From NCBI GenBank assembly GCA_900316475.1, contig ONDA01000024.1:1-43371 (forward strand): a DNA stretch of 43,371 bases. The letters run 5' to 3'. The notes beneath the pieces are model-generated. The model did not search any database and was not told the origin of the DNA. It saw nothing but the letters and a program-made list of their open reading frames with translations. How positions within the stretch are numbered: the first letter of the stretch is position 1; every line of letters begins with the position of its first letter. Shown here one piece after another: positions 27,575 through 36,408 of this stretch. The translations under genes and the position numbers were made by a program. This DNA comes from an uncultured Prevotellaceae bacterium (GTDB lineage Bacteria > Bacteroidota > Bacteroidia > Bacteroidales > Bacteroidaceae).

Positions 27575-30500
27575 ATGAAGAAAAAATTAATTGGTACATT
27601 GCTTCTGGGAGCACTTTTTGTGTCTTCCACGAGCGTGTTCGTGTCTTGTAAGGACTACGATGACGATATCAACAATATCGTCGCTACGAAGGCCGACAAG
27701 ACTGCACTCGAAGAGGCTAGGAATGCTCTCGAGAACGAGATCAGAGGTCTGAAGTCTTCTCTTGAGAGCGTGGAGGGTCAGATTACGACGCTGAAGAACT
27801 CCAAGGCCGACAAGTTTAATGATGAGAATGGCAAGACCTACAATCTCGAGGATGTCTGGACCTCTCTGAAGCCGCTGCTGGCTAAGGCTGTCGAGCTGGA
27901 GACCCGCATCAAGACTGCTGAAGGTGCTATCAGCGACATCAACAACCTGCTTGGCGGTCAGCTGGCTAACGGCAAGACCTACAAGGAGGCCGTTGAGGAC
28001 ATCTATGCTAAAGTTGAGGCTCTTGAGACTGGTCTGGGCGGTGCCCTGACTCGCATCAGCACGCTGGAAGTCGACCTGAACGATCCTGTCACCGGTCTGA
28101 AGGCTGTTGTTGCCGACCTTGGCACACAGGTTGAGGTTCTGAACGGCTACAAGGCTCGCGTTGAGGCTATCGAGGCTGACTATCTGAAGGACGCCGACAA
28201 GCAGGAGTTGATCACCAAGATCAACACCGTAAAGAACGAGCTGGAGGGTAAGCTGGAGACTCTGAAGACCGACCTGGAGGGTAAGATTGCTGCTGCTCAG
28301 ACTGCTGCTATCACAACTTCCAACGGCTATACCGACACTCAGATTGCTGCTGCCAAGACTGAGCTGACCCTCAAGATCACGGCTGTCTCTAACCGCGTTG
28401 ACGCTCTGGAGGCTCAACTGAACACGCTGAACGTCTATCTGAAGTCTGTTCTCCGTGGTCTGGTATTCAAGATGCAGTCGTACTACGAGGGCGTTGAGGC
28501 TACCGATATCACCGTGCTGAACTATCGCATCTACACCCTCCCCGCAACTGCTGCTGACGAGAAGGAGACTCGTGGTTACACAGGTGCTGACTTCAAGGGT
28601 AACGTTGCTGCCGACTTCGCAGCTTCTGACGCTAACCGTCGTTCTCACGACTATCAGCCCCTTGACCTCACTACTCGTTACTACCACAAGGACACTACCC
28701 GTGTGCTGACGTTCTTCGCCAACTATTACATGAATCCCTCTAACGCTGTTGTTGAGAGTGACAACAACGTGAAGGTTGTTGCTTTCGACCGTCCTTTCCA
28801 CAGTGGTCTGAACACGCAGGGTGCTCAGGTTGGCGACGCCGCTATCTATGACAACGAGTTCAACGGCCGCACTACTACGTATGCTGCTAACATTGAGCCA
28901 AAGACTTGGAGCTGCGCCAATGGTATCCTGACTGTCGAGTACGACGCCAAGAATCCTAACGCCATCCGCACTATCCGCGACAACGAAGCTGTGACCGTGT
29001 TTGCTACACAGGTTGCTGTCAACAAGGAGGGCGTCGACACTCTGATTACCTCTGACTTCGCTACACTGTACAAGAAGGAAGTGAAAGACATCGTGATTTC
29101 TCACAAGCCCAGCACACAGGCTATTGCCGGTATCCACAACGGTGCTGCATACGCTACTCACCCCGCTGACTCTGTGAACACTCACTGCGGTAAGTGTTCT
29201 TACAATAACGGAAACGTTGCTGAGACTGCTGAGTATGCTGCTGGTCTGCACCTGATGCAGACGGTTGCCGAGGCTGCTGGTATGGCTGATCCTAAGACTG
29301 CTAACCAGTTCAACTGCCAGGATCTCGTTTACTGGAATGACTCTATCAACCTGAATAAGCTGGTTGAGGTTCACTATACCACGACTGGTGGCGACCACAC
29401 GCTCCTCAGAACAACTGACGCTGCCTACAATGGCCTGCACTTCCAGTTCGACCTTACCGGTCTGTACTATGGTAACAACGTAACCTCTGAGTCTGCTCAC
29501 GCTGCTATCAAGGTGAACGAGGATGGCGACTATATCCTCCGTCCTCAGATGCCCGACTCTGTTTTCCAGGGCGGCGTATGGGTAGGCAAGTCTGCTCCTT
29601 GGGATAACAATGGTGTTGTGAAGGGTGTTGTTGGTAAGCAGGACCGTCAGACCATCGGTCGTACGCCGCTGGTACGTGTCACCCTGCTCGACAAGGACAA
29701 CAAGGTTGTTGACTACGGTTACATCCGTATCCGCATCACCGAGCGTCCTGTTGATACTCCTGTCGTTCTGCCGAAGACCTATACTTACAATGCTGGTGCT
29801 ATGACTGCTTCTGAGGCATGGTGCGGTACGACAAGTGCTTCTCCGTTCCAGTTCAAGCAGAAGTGGATCCAGATGGAGTATGACATCCACCACGACCTTG
29901 ATCTGTCACAGAATGAGTTCGAGAACCACTTCACGGCTGATGCAGCTGGTGGTGAGTTCCAGCAGTACTACATTGCTGCTAATGGTTATGCTCAGGTTGT
30001 TGGTCCTGGCAAGGACGAGAAACTGGGTGTGATTAGCTACAAGCGTGAGGCTGGCGATGAGGAGACAACCGTTATCGAATGGGATGTCACTGCAGCTCAG
30101 TTGCAGGCTTATATCACTCACTGCGGTGCTAACGTTCCTACTACAGTAACACGTCTTGTTAAGTTCACGAGCGACGGCTACAAGGGTCTGCCCGATGTCT
30201 ACGTTGCTATCGTAGCTAGCCCGCTGACCGTTGCTGTTCCTCAGACTCCGACAGGTGCTATCAACTGGGATGGCCTGAAGAATGCCAACTACTGGTATGC
30301 TAAGGATTCTAACGTTGAGCGTTCAGGCTTCACTGAGATCCACGCTAACGTCTTCGGTGTTGAGGATGCTAAGGAGGCTCAGGCTAAGACCCTGAAGCAG
30401 ACCGTACAGGCTACCTTCGTTGGTAACGAGATCTGCGACATCACTACACTGTCTGCTATTAAGAGCTTCATTACCTTCACCAACCTGCCTGCTGATGCTA

Positions 30501-31411
30501 CCGCCGGTGACCTGCACTTCGCTCTGAAGTTCGTGCTTGGCGCTAACACAGAGTTCAAGGGCTACCTGAACGGTGTTGAGAAGACATTCGTCAGCGTTCT
30601 GCGCGATCAGGATCGTGAGCTGAAGGTTTACGACAAGGCTGATCCTCTGAAGGTTGAGCAGTCTGTTGCTAAGCTGATCTATGCTGATGCTACTGACTCA
30701 CTGAACATTGTTGACGTACAGTACCAGCACACCGACTATGCTGAAGCTATGCTGAACTACAAGCGTCACAACGCTCTTGATGACAATGTGCTGACCGCTT
30801 ACCTCAATGTAAAGGCTCGCTACAAGAACTGTCCGTTCGTGATTACTGGCGATCCTATCGACGTCCGCTTCCTGCGTCCTATCAACGTTGAGAACAAGGA
30901 TACTGAGGTGACCGATGCTGCTACAAGCCAGAAGCAGGTTATCTACCTCCGCGACCTCGTGAACCTTAGCGACTGGCGTGAGGAGCCGTTCAAGACCAAC
31001 TACTGGTACTACTACAACATCAAGTCGATTGAGGTGATTGGTGTTGCCGACGGCGGTACTCTGGACGAGAATCCGAACGTACTGACGAACATGAACCAGG
31101 CTGTTGATTCTGATCCTGCTACTTCACTGGCAGACGTTTCTAACCTCGTTGAATTCAAGTACTTCGCTGCTAAGCCGGGCGCTGGCACTGTTCCTGCACT
31201 CGCTCCGAACACGCTGCCTGGTGTGGCCGACTACGGTCGCATCGAGTACACGAACCTCGGTTCTACAGTGCAGAAGTTCAAGGTACGCGTTCCTGTGAAG
31301 GTTGTCTACGAGTGGGGTGGTGCTATCGCTCCTGCTACAGGTGCCGGTGCTATCTTCACCACGGTTGACATCAACGTGAAGAAGACTGTTGAGAACGCTC
31401 GTCAGAAGTAA
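27575..31411 (+). CDS. Large coiled-coil surface lipoprotein
   Basis: A 1278-residue predicted lipoprotein: signal peptide with lipid-anchored Cys25 in FVSCKDYDDD. The acidic residues right after the cysteine resemble the Bacteroidota lipoprotein export signal, suggesting exposure on the cell surface. Residues about 30-290 are heptad-rich and predicted coiled coil, followed by LRGLVFKMQSYYEGVEATD and ~950 residues of likely beta structure. Codon use shifts to GCT, GTT and ACT, unlike the GCC-rich neighbours, as in highly expressed genes. It may belong to the large S-layer-like lipoproteins of Bacteroidales, but I cannot confirm this. It has its own promoter and terminator. Confidence 0.8.
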   Translation: MKKKLIGTLLLGALFVSSTSVFVSCKDYDDDINNIVATKADKTALEEARNALENEIRGLKSSLESVEGQITTLKNSKADKFNDENGKTYNLEDVWTSLKPLLAKAVELETRIKTAEGAISDINNLLGGQLANGKTYKEAVEDIYAKVEALETGLGGALTRISTLEVDLNDPVTGLKAVVADLGTQVEVLNGYKARVEAIEADYLKDADKQELITKINTVKNELEGKLETLKTDLEGKIAAAQTAAITTSNGYTDTQIAAAKTELTLKITAVSNRVDALEAQLNTLNVYLKSVLRGLVFKMQSYYEGVEATDITVLNYRIYTLPATAADEKETRGYTGADFKGNVAADFAASDANRRSHDYQPLDLTTRYYHKDTTRVLTFFANYYMNPSNAVVESDNNVKVVAFDRPFHSGLNTQGAQVGDAAIYDNEFNGRTTTYAANIEPKTWSCANGILTVEYDAKNPNAIRTIRDNEAVTVFATQVAVNKEGVDTLITSDFATLYKKEVKDIVISHKPSTQAIAGIHNGAAYATHPADSVNTHCGKCSYNNGNVAETAEYAAGLHLMQTVAEAAGMADPKTANQFNCQDLVYWNDSINLNKLVEVHYTTTGGDHTLLRTTDAAYNGLHFQFDLTGLYYGNNVTSESAHAAIKVNEDGDYILRPQMPDSVFQGGVWVGKSAPWDNNGVVKGVVGKQDRQTIGRTPLVRVTLLDKDNKVVDYGYIRIRITERPVDTPVVLPKTYTYNAGAMTASEAWCGTTSASPFQFKQKWIQMEYDIHHDLDLSQNEFENHFTADAAGGEFQQYYIAANGYAQVVGPGKDEKLGVISYKREAGDEETTVIEWDVTAAQLQAYITHCGANVPTTVTRLVKFTSDGYKGLPDVYVAIVASPLTVAVPQTPTGAINWDGLKNANYWYAKDSNVERSGFTEIHANVFGVEDAKEAQAKTLKQTVQATFVGNEICDITTLSAIKSFITFTNLPADATAGDLHFALKFVLGANTEFKGYLNGVEKTFVSVLRDQDRELKVYDKADPLKVEQSVAKLIYADATDSLNIVDVQYQHTDYAEAMLNYKRHNALDDNVLTAYLNVKARYKNCPFVITGDPIDVRFLRPINVENKDTEVTDAATSQKQVIYLRDLVNLSDWREEPFKTNYWYYYNIKSIEVIGVADGGTLDENPNVLTNMNQAVDSDPATSLADVSNLVEFKYFAAKPGAGTVPALAPNTLPGVADYGRIEYTNLGSTVQKFKVRVPVKVVYEWGGAIAPATGAGAIFTTVDINVKKTVENARQK

Positions 31412-31433
31412 TTCTGAAACGCGATAACTAACC

Positions 31434-31469
31434 ACAGGGGAGGGGTGATAAGGCTCCTCCCCTGTTTTT
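31434..31469 (+). terminator. Terminator of the large lipoprotein gene
   Basis: A 12-bp stem (31434-31445 with 31454-31465) with an 8-base loop and five T residues. The next gene starts 18 bases later without an obvious promoter, so partial read-through is likely. Confidence 0.85.
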
Positions 31470-31487
31470 AATATCAAAAAACGAAGT

Positions 31488-31988
31488 ATGAAGTTAAGAC
31501 TTATATCTTGTGTCGCCGTGGCCGTGGCCCTTGTCGCTATCGTTTCCTGTTCCTCGAAGAAGGAGAACAACGAGCCAATCTTACGACCGGCGTCTATGGA
31601 TTATTCATCGCAGGACTCTGCCGAGGTATTTAACCTCGCCACACAGTTTGCAGAGTTCTTTGGCCACAACGACTTTGAGTCGGCAGCACTGATGCTGCAC
31701 ACTGTCCGCAACGATAGCATCTTCCCCTACACAGAAGATCAGCGCAAGGATTATATCCAGAAGATGCAGATGCTGGCTAACTACGGCTGCCGTATGGAAA
31801 CGCTCATCCTGCGCAGCGACAAAAACAACGAAGTGCGCCTGAAGGTAAAGCTATTACCCGTTGGCACGCTCGATGACGACCAGGCCATCACCCACGTCTA
31901 CCTGAATCCTGTGGTGATCGACGGTCAGTGGTATCTGACGCTCCGCGACCTAAAAGCCGAGGGTGTTGAGAATGTCTATGAAAAGTAG
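31488..31988 (+). CDS. Lipoprotein of unknown function
   Basis: A 166-residue protein with a signal peptide and lipobox AIVSCSS (Cys about residue 21). The mature part (FAEFFGHNDFESAALML, DDQAITHVYLNPVVIDGQWYLTLRDL) could adopt an NTF2-like fold as in small Bacteroidota lipoproteins, but no family is recognised with certainty. It begins a four-gene run with gaps of 4, 3 and -4 bases, lying just after the terminator of the large surface lipoprotein. Confidence 0.75.
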   Translation: MKLRLISCVAVAVALVAIVSCSSKKENNEPILRPASMDYSSQDSAEVFNLATQFAEFFGHNDFESAALMLHTVRNDSIFPYTEDQRKDYIQKMQMLANYGCRMETLILRSDKNNEVRLKVKLLPVGTLDDDQAITHVYLNPVVIDGQWYLTLRDLKAEGVENVYEK

Positions 31989-31992
31989 CACT

Positions 31993-32415
31993 ATGATGGC
32001 GAAGTTCAACTGTCGCATACTGCCTCTTTTCCTGCTCGTGCTGATGGCACTGGCGGGCTGTTCAGAGACCAAGAAGAAGCAGGGGCCGCTGGCACCTGCC
32101 AAACCCGTGTTCGAGGCGACCGACGTTGACCTTGGCACGGTTAATATAGAAGATGGTGAGAAAGTCATAGAGTACACCGTCCATAACGACGGCGAGAAAT
32201 ATTTCTGGATTATTGATGTCGTCGCCAGCTGCGAGTGTACGCGGACGGAGTTCGACAGCCAGGAAGTGAAGGACGGCGAGCAGACGACCGTCAAGCTGAT
32301 TCTCGACCTTGGCAAGCTGGATCCGGGACCTTTCGAACGTGATGCCAATGTCTACACCAATCTCAGTAAGCAACCTATTACGCTCTATTTCCGGGGCATA
32401 GCAAAACATAAATAG
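31993..32415 (+). CDS. DUF1573 lipoprotein
   Basis: A 140-residue lipoprotein with lipobox LMALAGC. The mature domain has the DUF1573 pattern: a D-L-G-T-V start, an Ig-like sandwich, the ASCECTRTE cysteine motif and a final FRGIAKHK. DUF1573 proteins are common in Bacteroidota and their function is unknown; the fold resembles Ig-like/MSP domains. In-frame earlier starts (from 31963) overlap the upstream gene, so ATG 31993 is preferred because it gives a normal signal peptide. Confidence 0.85.
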   Translation: MMAKFNCRILPLFLLVLMALAGCSETKKKQGPLAPAKPVFEATDVDLGTVNIEDGEKVIEYTVHNDGEKYFWIIDVVASCECTRTEFDSQEVKDGEQTTVKLILDLGKLDPGPFERDANVYTNLSKQPITLYFRGIAKHK

Positions 32416-32418
32416 CAG

Positions 32419-33942
32419 ATGAAAATCCTTGGCAGACTATCGGTGGCTGTGATGCTACTGCTGTGGACGGTTGTTCCGCAGCTGTATGCCGACACCGGCA
32501 CGGTCATCAAGTTCAGTGGTGGCGGAGCGGCAGCCACCGGCACCATGACCTTCACGTCTGAGGGCATCGCCATCGCCGGAACCACCTTCAACTACGACAC
32601 CTTCACCTTTGGCGTTCAGCGCGACGCCATCAAAGGTGGTATTAACGGTGGCAGCGTTGATCCTGCCGACCAGACGACAGTAGCCGTCGATGCCTCTTCC
32701 ATCGCGCGTACCTATCCTAATCCGACGATTCTTGGTGCTGGTGAGGATCCCAATGTGAAAACCTTAGCCGATGCCGTCGTGAGTTTCTCTATGCCGTCAT
32801 ACACCTATACTGGTACGGCGCTGACGCCCGCCTTTACGGTGAAGGACGGTTCGACGGTGCTGACGGCCGGAACCCATTTCACGGCTGCCTATAGCAATAA
32901 CACCCATGTCGGAACAGCCACCTTGACGCTGACCGGCATCGGCGACTATGCCGGCACATCGCAGACAGCCAGTTTCTCCATCTCTAAGGCCATGCTGACC
33001 GTCACCACCGACAATGTCAGCCGCGTCTACGGCGAGGACAACCCGGCCCTAACCTGCCATATTGACGGCTTTATGGGCAACGATACCGAGCGTGAACTGA
33101 CCACCGTCCCCACGGCAACGACGACAGCCGACGCTACCAGCAATGCAGGGCAGTACACCATCTCGCTGTCTGGCGGCTCAGCCCCAGACTACAATTTCTA
33201 TTATGTGTCAGGCACGCTGACCGTCACTCCGCGTGACCTCAGCACGGCCACAGTGACCTTCGACAAGGAGCGCTACGCTTATACCGGCAATCCCGTGACA
33301 CCTGCCTGTACGGTCATCGACGGACAGACCATACTGACGGCGGATACCGACTATACCCTCACCTGCACCAATAATATCCAGGGAGGCACTGCCAAGGCCG
33401 TCATCGCCGGCATCAACAACTACACCGGACAGATCGATACCACATTCGTCATCTACCAGGCACCGCTGCTGAATGTCATCATCAATGGCGACTCCATCAG
33501 TGCCACAGCCTCCGCAGGCGGCACGCAGACCTACAGCAGTCCATACGGCACAGTGCTGGCACAGCCACTCCGTAAGAATGACGAGAACGCCGTGATGCTC
33601 TATGTGACGCCAGCTACGGGCTATGTTGTCAGCCTCGACAGCATCCGCATGAATATCGACTACGAAGTGGTCGAAGGCGGCAAGGCACCGACGCTGAAGT
33701 TCTACCGTCCCGACGACGAGGAAGTCACGCTGACCATCGTCTTCACCGATCCGACCGTCAGTGGCATCGGCGGTCTGATGGCTGCTTCAGGCGACCTGCG
33801 CGTCTACGATGCCCGCGGTCTGTTAGTGACCACAGCCACCGTCGGCGACGCTGCCGACATCGCTGCCTGCATGACCCAGCTGCCTGCCGGCCTTTACATC
33901 CTACACATCAATAACCAAACCATCAAGATACAGAAGAAATGA
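32419..33942 (+). CDS. Secreted MBG-domain protein with C-terminal sorting-like tail
   Basis: A 507-residue exported protein (signal peptide ending about LYADT). It has bacterial Ig-like repeats: two YTGTALTPAFTV / YTGNPVTPACTV modules (about 133-195 and 290-350), with an MBG-type module between them (LTVTTDNVSRVYGEDNPALT, about 195-275). The C-terminus (DLRVYDARGLLV..LPAGLYILHINNQTIKIQKK) resembles a type A sorting domain of type IX secretion. It is probably surface-displayed or secreted; the ligand is unknown. It overlaps the next gene by four bases. Confidence 0.8.
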   Translation: MKILGRLSVAVMLLLWTVVPQLYADTGTVIKFSGGGAAATGTMTFTSEGIAIAGTTFNYDTFTFGVQRDAIKGGINGGSVDPADQTTVAVDASSIARTYPNPTILGAGEDPNVKTLADAVVSFSMPSYTYTGTALTPAFTVKDGSTVLTAGTHFTAAYSNNTHVGTATLTLTGIGDYAGTSQTASFSISKAMLTVTTDNVSRVYGEDNPALTCHIDGFMGNDTERELTTVPTATTTADATSNAGQYTISLSGGSAPDYNFYYVSGTLTVTPRDLSTATVTFDKERYAYTGNPVTPACTVIDGQTILTADTDYTLTCTNNIQGGTAKAVIAGINNYTGQIDTTFVIYQAPLLNVIINGDSISATASAGGTQTYSSPYGTVLAQPLRKNDENAVMLYVTPATGYVVSLDSIRMNIDYEVVEGGKAPTLKFYRPDDEEVTLTIVFTDPTVSGIGGLMAASGDLRVYDARGLLVTTATVGDAADIAACMTQLPAGLYILHINNQTIKIQKK

Positions 33943-36191
33943 AGAGCAAGATACTGACAGTGATTTTCGCCTTGGCCGCCCTGCTGACGACCTCAGCACA
34001 GCAGCGCATGGTGCTCCGCATCGACGGGAAAGACAGCGTTAATATCGAAGTATGGCGCATAGACCAGGTGTCGTTCATCCCTGAGGAGGTGGCAGTGGCC
34101 AATGGCGCTGGCCAGCAGGTGACGCTGGGCGACCTGAAATGGGCCGACCGCAACCTGGAGGCGACGCAGGGCGAGAAACTCCTGCGGCTCGTCGGCTGGG
34201 GCGACACGTCGATGACGAACCTGTCGAAGAAGCTGGAGTATTTCCCCATTGCCAGCCCGACGGACAACATCGCAGACTCTAATTACGATGTGGCCAGCCA
34301 CAAGTGGGGCTCTGGCTGGCGTCTGCCGACAAAAGAGGAGTTGGAGGCGCTGGTGACGGGCGGCACGCTGACGTGGATCAACCGCAACGACAGTGTCGGC
34401 TGTATGCTGACCGTCGGTACCGACTCCATCTTCCTGCCGGCCTTAGGCTACCGTGAGGGAGAGACTGTCACGGCTGCAGGCCAGGAAGTCTGGCTCTGGT
34501 CGGGTACGCTCGGCACTACGAGCAGCGACAACGCCTTCGCCCTCAAACTGAGCGAGGGTGCCGACCCGCTGCTGACGGAGGTGCCCCGCTATAGGGGCTG
34601 CGCCGTCCGTCCCGTTGCGGGCCGTATCCGTGTGCCGGTGACGGTGACCCAGACGACAGCCACGCCTGACAAAACGACGGCTACCGTCGTTGCCATCTTA
34701 GGTGGCGACAAGGACGACGTCACGCTCATCGGCGTCAGCTACGCCAAGACCGAGTCAGCCCTGACCCATGGCGACAGCAACGACGACAACCACCAGGTAA
34801 CCACGGACATCGCCGACCAGGTAACCTTCAACTTCACTGGTCTTGATATGAATACCACCTACTACGCCCGCGTCTACGTAAAGACTGCCGACGGCAGCTA
34901 CACCGATGGCGACGTGTTGTCATTCACGACGCTGGCAAGGTTCCCAGTGGCGGAGTATGAAGACTTAGAACTGCCAAGCGGCATTCGCTGGGCAAAGTGG
35001 AACATGGGCTCGTCGTCGGAACTTGACATACCCAACACCACCTACGCCCGCTTTGGCTGGGGTGACCCTACGGGTGAGGTTGACTCTGCCAGCCCGTCGG
35101 CATACGCTGCATACGAATGGGACTGGCAGTCGAAGAAGGACATCAGCGGCACGAAGTACGACATTGCCGCCGTACAGTGGGGTGACAAATGGCGTATCCC
35201 CACGCCGGATGACTTCACAGAGATATCCGAGAGCAGCGGCAACACGACGTGGGAGTACGGCCACTGGTCCGACAGTCAGGGTAATGGTTACCCCGGCTGG
35301 AAGGTGACCAGCAAGAAGAATGGAAAATATATCTTCTTCCCCGCCGCCGGCCTTATCTCCACCAATGGTGTTTCCAAACAGGTGAGGGATTACGCCTACT
35401 ACTGGACCTCCTGTGACGACGGCTATGGCGTAGCCCGCTATGCCGAGCTGATACGTGATGCCAGTTTTGTCTCTGGTGACTATGGCCTGCAGATACCTAT
35501 CCGCCCTGTCTATGGCAAGCCCGGCGAGTTCTCGCCCGGTGTTGATCCTGTAACGCCTATAGACCCAGACCCGATAGACCCGGAGCCCACAGAACCCGAG
35601 AAGCCTGTTGCCGGCACAGCGGTAGACTTCGGCCTGCCCAGCGGTACGCTGTGGGCCGACCGCAACATCGGCGCTTTAAGTGCTGAGGACTATGGTGAAT
35701 ATATCCAGTGGGGCGACAGTATTGAGCGCGACAACTGCGACATTACTCACTACATCTACACGAAAGCAGACGACACCAACGGCTTCACCTATCTAGGCAC
35801 TTCTGAGAACCACTGGGAGGTCTACAGTATTGCCGGCACGGAGTATGATGCGGCTCGCTACCGCTGGGGTGGCAGCTGGAAGATGCCAAGCCGTGCACAG
35901 GTGAATGAGCTGCGTGATAACTGCACATGGACGTGGTCGGCCAGAAACGGCGTCTTCGGCTATGAGGTCAGCCGCAACGGTAAGAGCATCTTCCTGCCTG
36001 CCGGTGGCTACAAGTCTGGCGATAATATTATCAGTGCCGGCACCCTCGGTTTCTATTGGACGGAGAATATTGATAATTCCATCGAAGCCTATTTCAACAG
36101 GAACATACGTCTGCTGTCGATATCGGAAAGTGAGCATAAGATATCTTACAAACCGCGTTACCAGGGTGTAAACATCCGCCCGGTACAATAA
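33939..36191 (+). CDS. Secreted protein with three Fib_succ-like modules
   Basis: A 750-residue protein with a signal peptide ending near LLTTSAQ. Three copies of a module like the Fibrobacter major paralogous domain occur at about 62-220, 335-525 and 562-750, each with LPSGxxWAxxNxG, WGD, a WGxxWRxPT core and a closing RPV. An FN3-like domain (about 225-325) and a Pro/Asp/Glu-rich linker (about 530-560) separate them. It is probably an extracellular surface protein paired with the MBG protein through a four-base overlap (ATGA). No catalytic site is recognised. Confidence 0.78.
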   Translation: MKSKILTVIFALAALLTTSAQQRMVLRIDGKDSVNIEVWRIDQVSFIPEEVAVANGAGQQVTLGDLKWADRNLEATQGEKLLRLVGWGDTSMTNLSKKLEYFPIASPTDNIADSNYDVASHKWGSGWRLPTKEELEALVTGGTLTWINRNDSVGCMLTVGTDSIFLPALGYREGETVTAAGQEVWLWSGTLGTTSSDNAFALKLSEGADPLLTEVPRYRGCAVRPVAGRIRVPVTVTQTTATPDKTTATVVAILGGDKDDVTLIGVSYAKTESALTHGDSNDDNHQVTTDIADQVTFNFTGLDMNTTYYARVYVKTADGSYTDGDVLSFTTLARFPVAEYEDLELPSGIRWAKWNMGSSSELDIPNTTYARFGWGDPTGEVDSASPSAYAAYEWDWQSKKDISGTKYDIAAVQWGDKWRIPTPDDFTEISESSGNTTWEYGHWSDSQGNGYPGWKVTSKKNGKYIFFPAAGLISTNGVSKQVRDYAYYWTSCDDGYGVARYAELIRDASFVSGDYGLQIPIRPVYGKPGEFSPGVDPVTPIDPDPIDPEPTEPEKPVAGTAVDFGLPSGTLWADRNIGALSAEDYGEYIQWGDSIERDNCDITHYIYTKADDTNGFTYLGTSENHWEVYSIAGTEYDAARYRWGGSWKMPSRAQVNELRDNCTWTWSARNGVFGYEVSRNGKSIFLPAGGYKSGDNIISAGTLGFYWTENIDNSIEAYFNRNIRLLSISESEHKISYKPRYQGVNIRPVQ

Positions 36192-36210
36192 CTCCCAACG
36201 GCTTACTGCT

Positions 36211-36254
36211 TCCCGCACTTCTCACGCCTACAGATAGGTGTGAAAAGTGCGGGA
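36211..36254 (+). terminator. Long imperfect hairpin after the Fib_succ-like gene
   Basis: TCCCGCACTT pairs with AAGTGCGGGA, continued by TCAC/GTGA and CCTA/TAGG around a 4-base loop, about 19 paired positions in all. Only a short T-rich tract follows, so it may act as a terminator or as a 3' stability element. Confidence 0.6.
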
Positions 36255-36328
36255 AATGGTTTTATATTGGTACTTTCCGACCGTAAAAAGAAAAAAAAAG
36301 CAGGGAAAGTTAAAGATTTTTTGCTTTT

Positions 36329-36362
36329 TTTGTGGGAGAATCGAAAAAAGTTTGTAACTTTG
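36329..36362 (+). promoter_or_regulatory. Promoter of ompA
   Basis: TTTG at 36329-36332, a 22-bp spacer and TAACTTTG at 36355-36362, 46 bases before the ATG. The leader is AT-rich. Confidence 0.75.
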
Positions 36363-36408
36363 CCCCCGAAATGTGTAGATATATATATCACTTTTTTAAA
36401 TACGAATT

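Noticed and set aside
27587-29893. A 768-codon open frame antisense to the large lipoprotein gene
   Set aside because: It is a mirror of the highly biased codon usage of the sense gene, lacks start signals and any domain, and the sense gene has a promoter, signal peptide and terminator.
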